From assembly GCA_934255105.1 (NCBI GenBank), contig CAKQNH010000419.1:1-5171 (forward strand): a DNA stretch of 5,171 bases, given 5' to 3'. The notes under the pieces are model-generated. The model saw nothing but the letters and a program-made list of their open reading frames with translations, was not told where the DNA came from and did no database searches. Source of the DNA: an uncultured Pirellulaceae bacterium. Lineage in GTDB: Bacteria; Planctomycetota; Planctomycetia; Pirellulales; Pirellulaceae. This document shows positions 4,197 to 5,171 of this stretch, piece after piece; position 1 is the stretch's first letter; every line of letters begins with the position of its first letter. A program made the position numbers and the translations under genes.

Positions 4197-5171
4197 ATGT
4201 TCAGACTGCCTGTCTGTTTCGCGCGGCCATTTTCGCTGCTGCTCTCAGTCATGGGCTGGCAGGCAGTGTTACACGCCGCTGACGATCAGTTGCCGATGAA
4301 TGGCGTTCGCGTCGCAGCGGTCCAGTACGAGATCCAGGGTAATCAAACCGCCGGGCAGTTGCTGGCTAAGCTGGAAGCGGCGGTGGTCGAAGCGGTGGCA
4401 GCCGAGGCGGACTGTATCGTCTTCCCTGAATTGGTAACTTTCGATTCATGGCGCGTCGATGAAATTGAAAGCCATGCGATTCCTTCTCAGCAGGAGATAG
4501 AGGAGACGCGGCGCATTGCAACCGAGATCACCCCTGTGTTTCTGCGCGGTATAGCTGCGCTGGCGGAGAAGTATCAAGTCGATATTCTAGCTGGTTCGAC
4601 ACCGCTCATCGAAGGCAGATCGATATTTAATTCGGCCCACTTGTTCTTTCGTGACGGCAGCAGTTTTCGGCAAGACAAACTCTATCCCACCCACTGGGAG
4701 CTGAAGGCGGGCATTTCTCCGGGAAGCGAATTGGCCATCTGCGAGGCTCGTTGGGGGAGGTTTGCAATATTGACCTGTTATGACGTTGAGTTCCCGGACG
4801 TTTCGTCACTGCTAGTACCAGAGCGTCCCGAGATGATCTTCGTCCCTTCGATGACCGAGTCGGAATCGGGGCTGCACCGCGTTCGCTGGTGCGCGCAAGC
4901 TCGAGCCGTTGAGCACCACGCATTTGTCGTCGTCGCCGGGACGGTGGGCAATCCGAGCGAAAATTGGCACCACTTTGGACAGTCCGCCTTTCTGGCACCT
5001 CGCGATAGCCGCTTTGCCGCTGGTCCGGTAACAGGCCAGCCTGGCCGAGCGATGGTCGTGACGAACACGCTCGATTTGCAACTGTTGCGAGAGAGTCGTC
5101 AAGCGACCGAATTCAATCCGAGTGCCGATATCACCTCGCGCCCAGTTGAATCGCCTGTCCGCCTGCGGTGA
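4197..5171 (+). CDS. secreted carbon-nitrogen hydrolase (nitrilase superfamily)
   Basis: This 324-residue enzyme is complete, ending at the TGA that closes the window. Family members hydrolyse non-peptide C-N bonds in amides, nitriles or carbamoyl compounds through a Glu-Lys-Cys triad. All three are visible: Glu78 in IVFPELVTF, Lys161 in QDKLYPTHWE and Cys194 in ILTCYDVEFP; Glu168 is the usual additional glutamate. The first 28 residues (Arg3, Arg10, a hydrophobic PFSLLLSVMGWQAVL core, then HAAD) look like a Sec signal peptide, with the catalytic fold starting at VRVAAVQYE (37-45). The CYDVEFP, CAQARAVEHHAFVV and VGNPSENWHHFGQSA segments resemble the subfamily often fused to a GNAT acetyltransferase domain. 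Here that domain is absent and a signal peptide stands in front. The ATG has an AGGA site 8 nt upstream (4185-4188). The gene is transcribed divergently from the dioxygenase across a 275-bp gap. Substrate unknown. Confidence 0.92.
   Translation: MFRLPVCFARPFSLLLSVMGWQAVLHAADDQLPMNGVRVAAVQYEIQGNQTAGQLLAKLEAAVVEAVAAEADCIVFPELVTFDSWRVDEIESHAIPSQQEIEETRRIATEITPVFLRGIAALAEKYQVDILAGSTPLIEGRSIFNSAHLFFRDGSSFRQDKLYPTHWELKAGISPGSELAICEARWGRFAILTCYDVEFPDVSSLLVPERPEMIFVPSMTESESGLHRVRWCAQARAVEHHAFVVVAGTVGNPSENWHHFGQSAFLAPRDSRFAAGPVTGQPGRAMVVTNTLDLQLLRESRQATEFNPSADITSRPVESPVRLR

Overview
This 5.2-kb window looks like a bacterial chromosome of intermediate GC content. It probably comes from a planctomycete of the Rhodopirellula/Blastopirellula kind. 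That is an inference from three things: loosely spaced genes, several enzymes carrying twin-arginine (Tat) export signals, and protein families common in that group. No rRNA, tRNA, insertion sequence, phage gene or CRISPR array is visible.

Layout, left to right: (1) positions 1-243, minus strand, the first 81 codons of a Tat-signal protein that runs off the left edge; (2) 465-842, minus, a small four-helix DoxX-type membrane protein; (3) 1007-1402, minus, an Xre/MbcA/ParS-type antitoxin; (4) 1473-2027, minus, its RES-domain toxin; (5) 2046-2942, minus, a Tat-exported dienelactone-hydrolase-family enzyme; (6) 3223-3921, minus, a Tat-exported intradiol ring-cleavage dioxygenase that starts at GTG; (7) 4197-5171, plus, a complete carbon-nitrogen hydrolase (nitrilase superfamily) with an N-terminal signal peptide, transcribed divergently from the dioxygenase.

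Two themes stand out. First, the dioxygenase and dienelactone hydrolase are of the types that act in aromatic-ring breakdown (ring cleavage, then lactone hydrolysis). Both carry Tat signals and the divergent amidase-like enzyme has a signal peptide, so the right half reads as a set of extracytoplasmic catabolic enzymes. Second, a RES/Xre toxin-antitoxin pair sits immediately behind the hydrolase, with only 17 bp between the hydrolase stop and the toxin start. The toxin comes first, the reverse of the classical antitoxin-first order. The 70-bp gap between toxin and antitoxin holds a perfect 24-bp palindrome embedded in a good sigma-70-like promoter (TTGACT, 17 bp, TAGTAT) aimed at the antitoxin. 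This predicts an autoregulated internal promoter that keeps the antitoxin supplied separately from the hydrolase-toxin transcript. It is the most distinctive signal in the window.

The remaining intergenic stretches (244-464, 843-1006, 2943-3222, 3922-4196) are all under 300 bp. They hold only weak promoter-like motifs, short inverted repeats and one spaced direct repeat. No convincing Rho-independent terminator was found.
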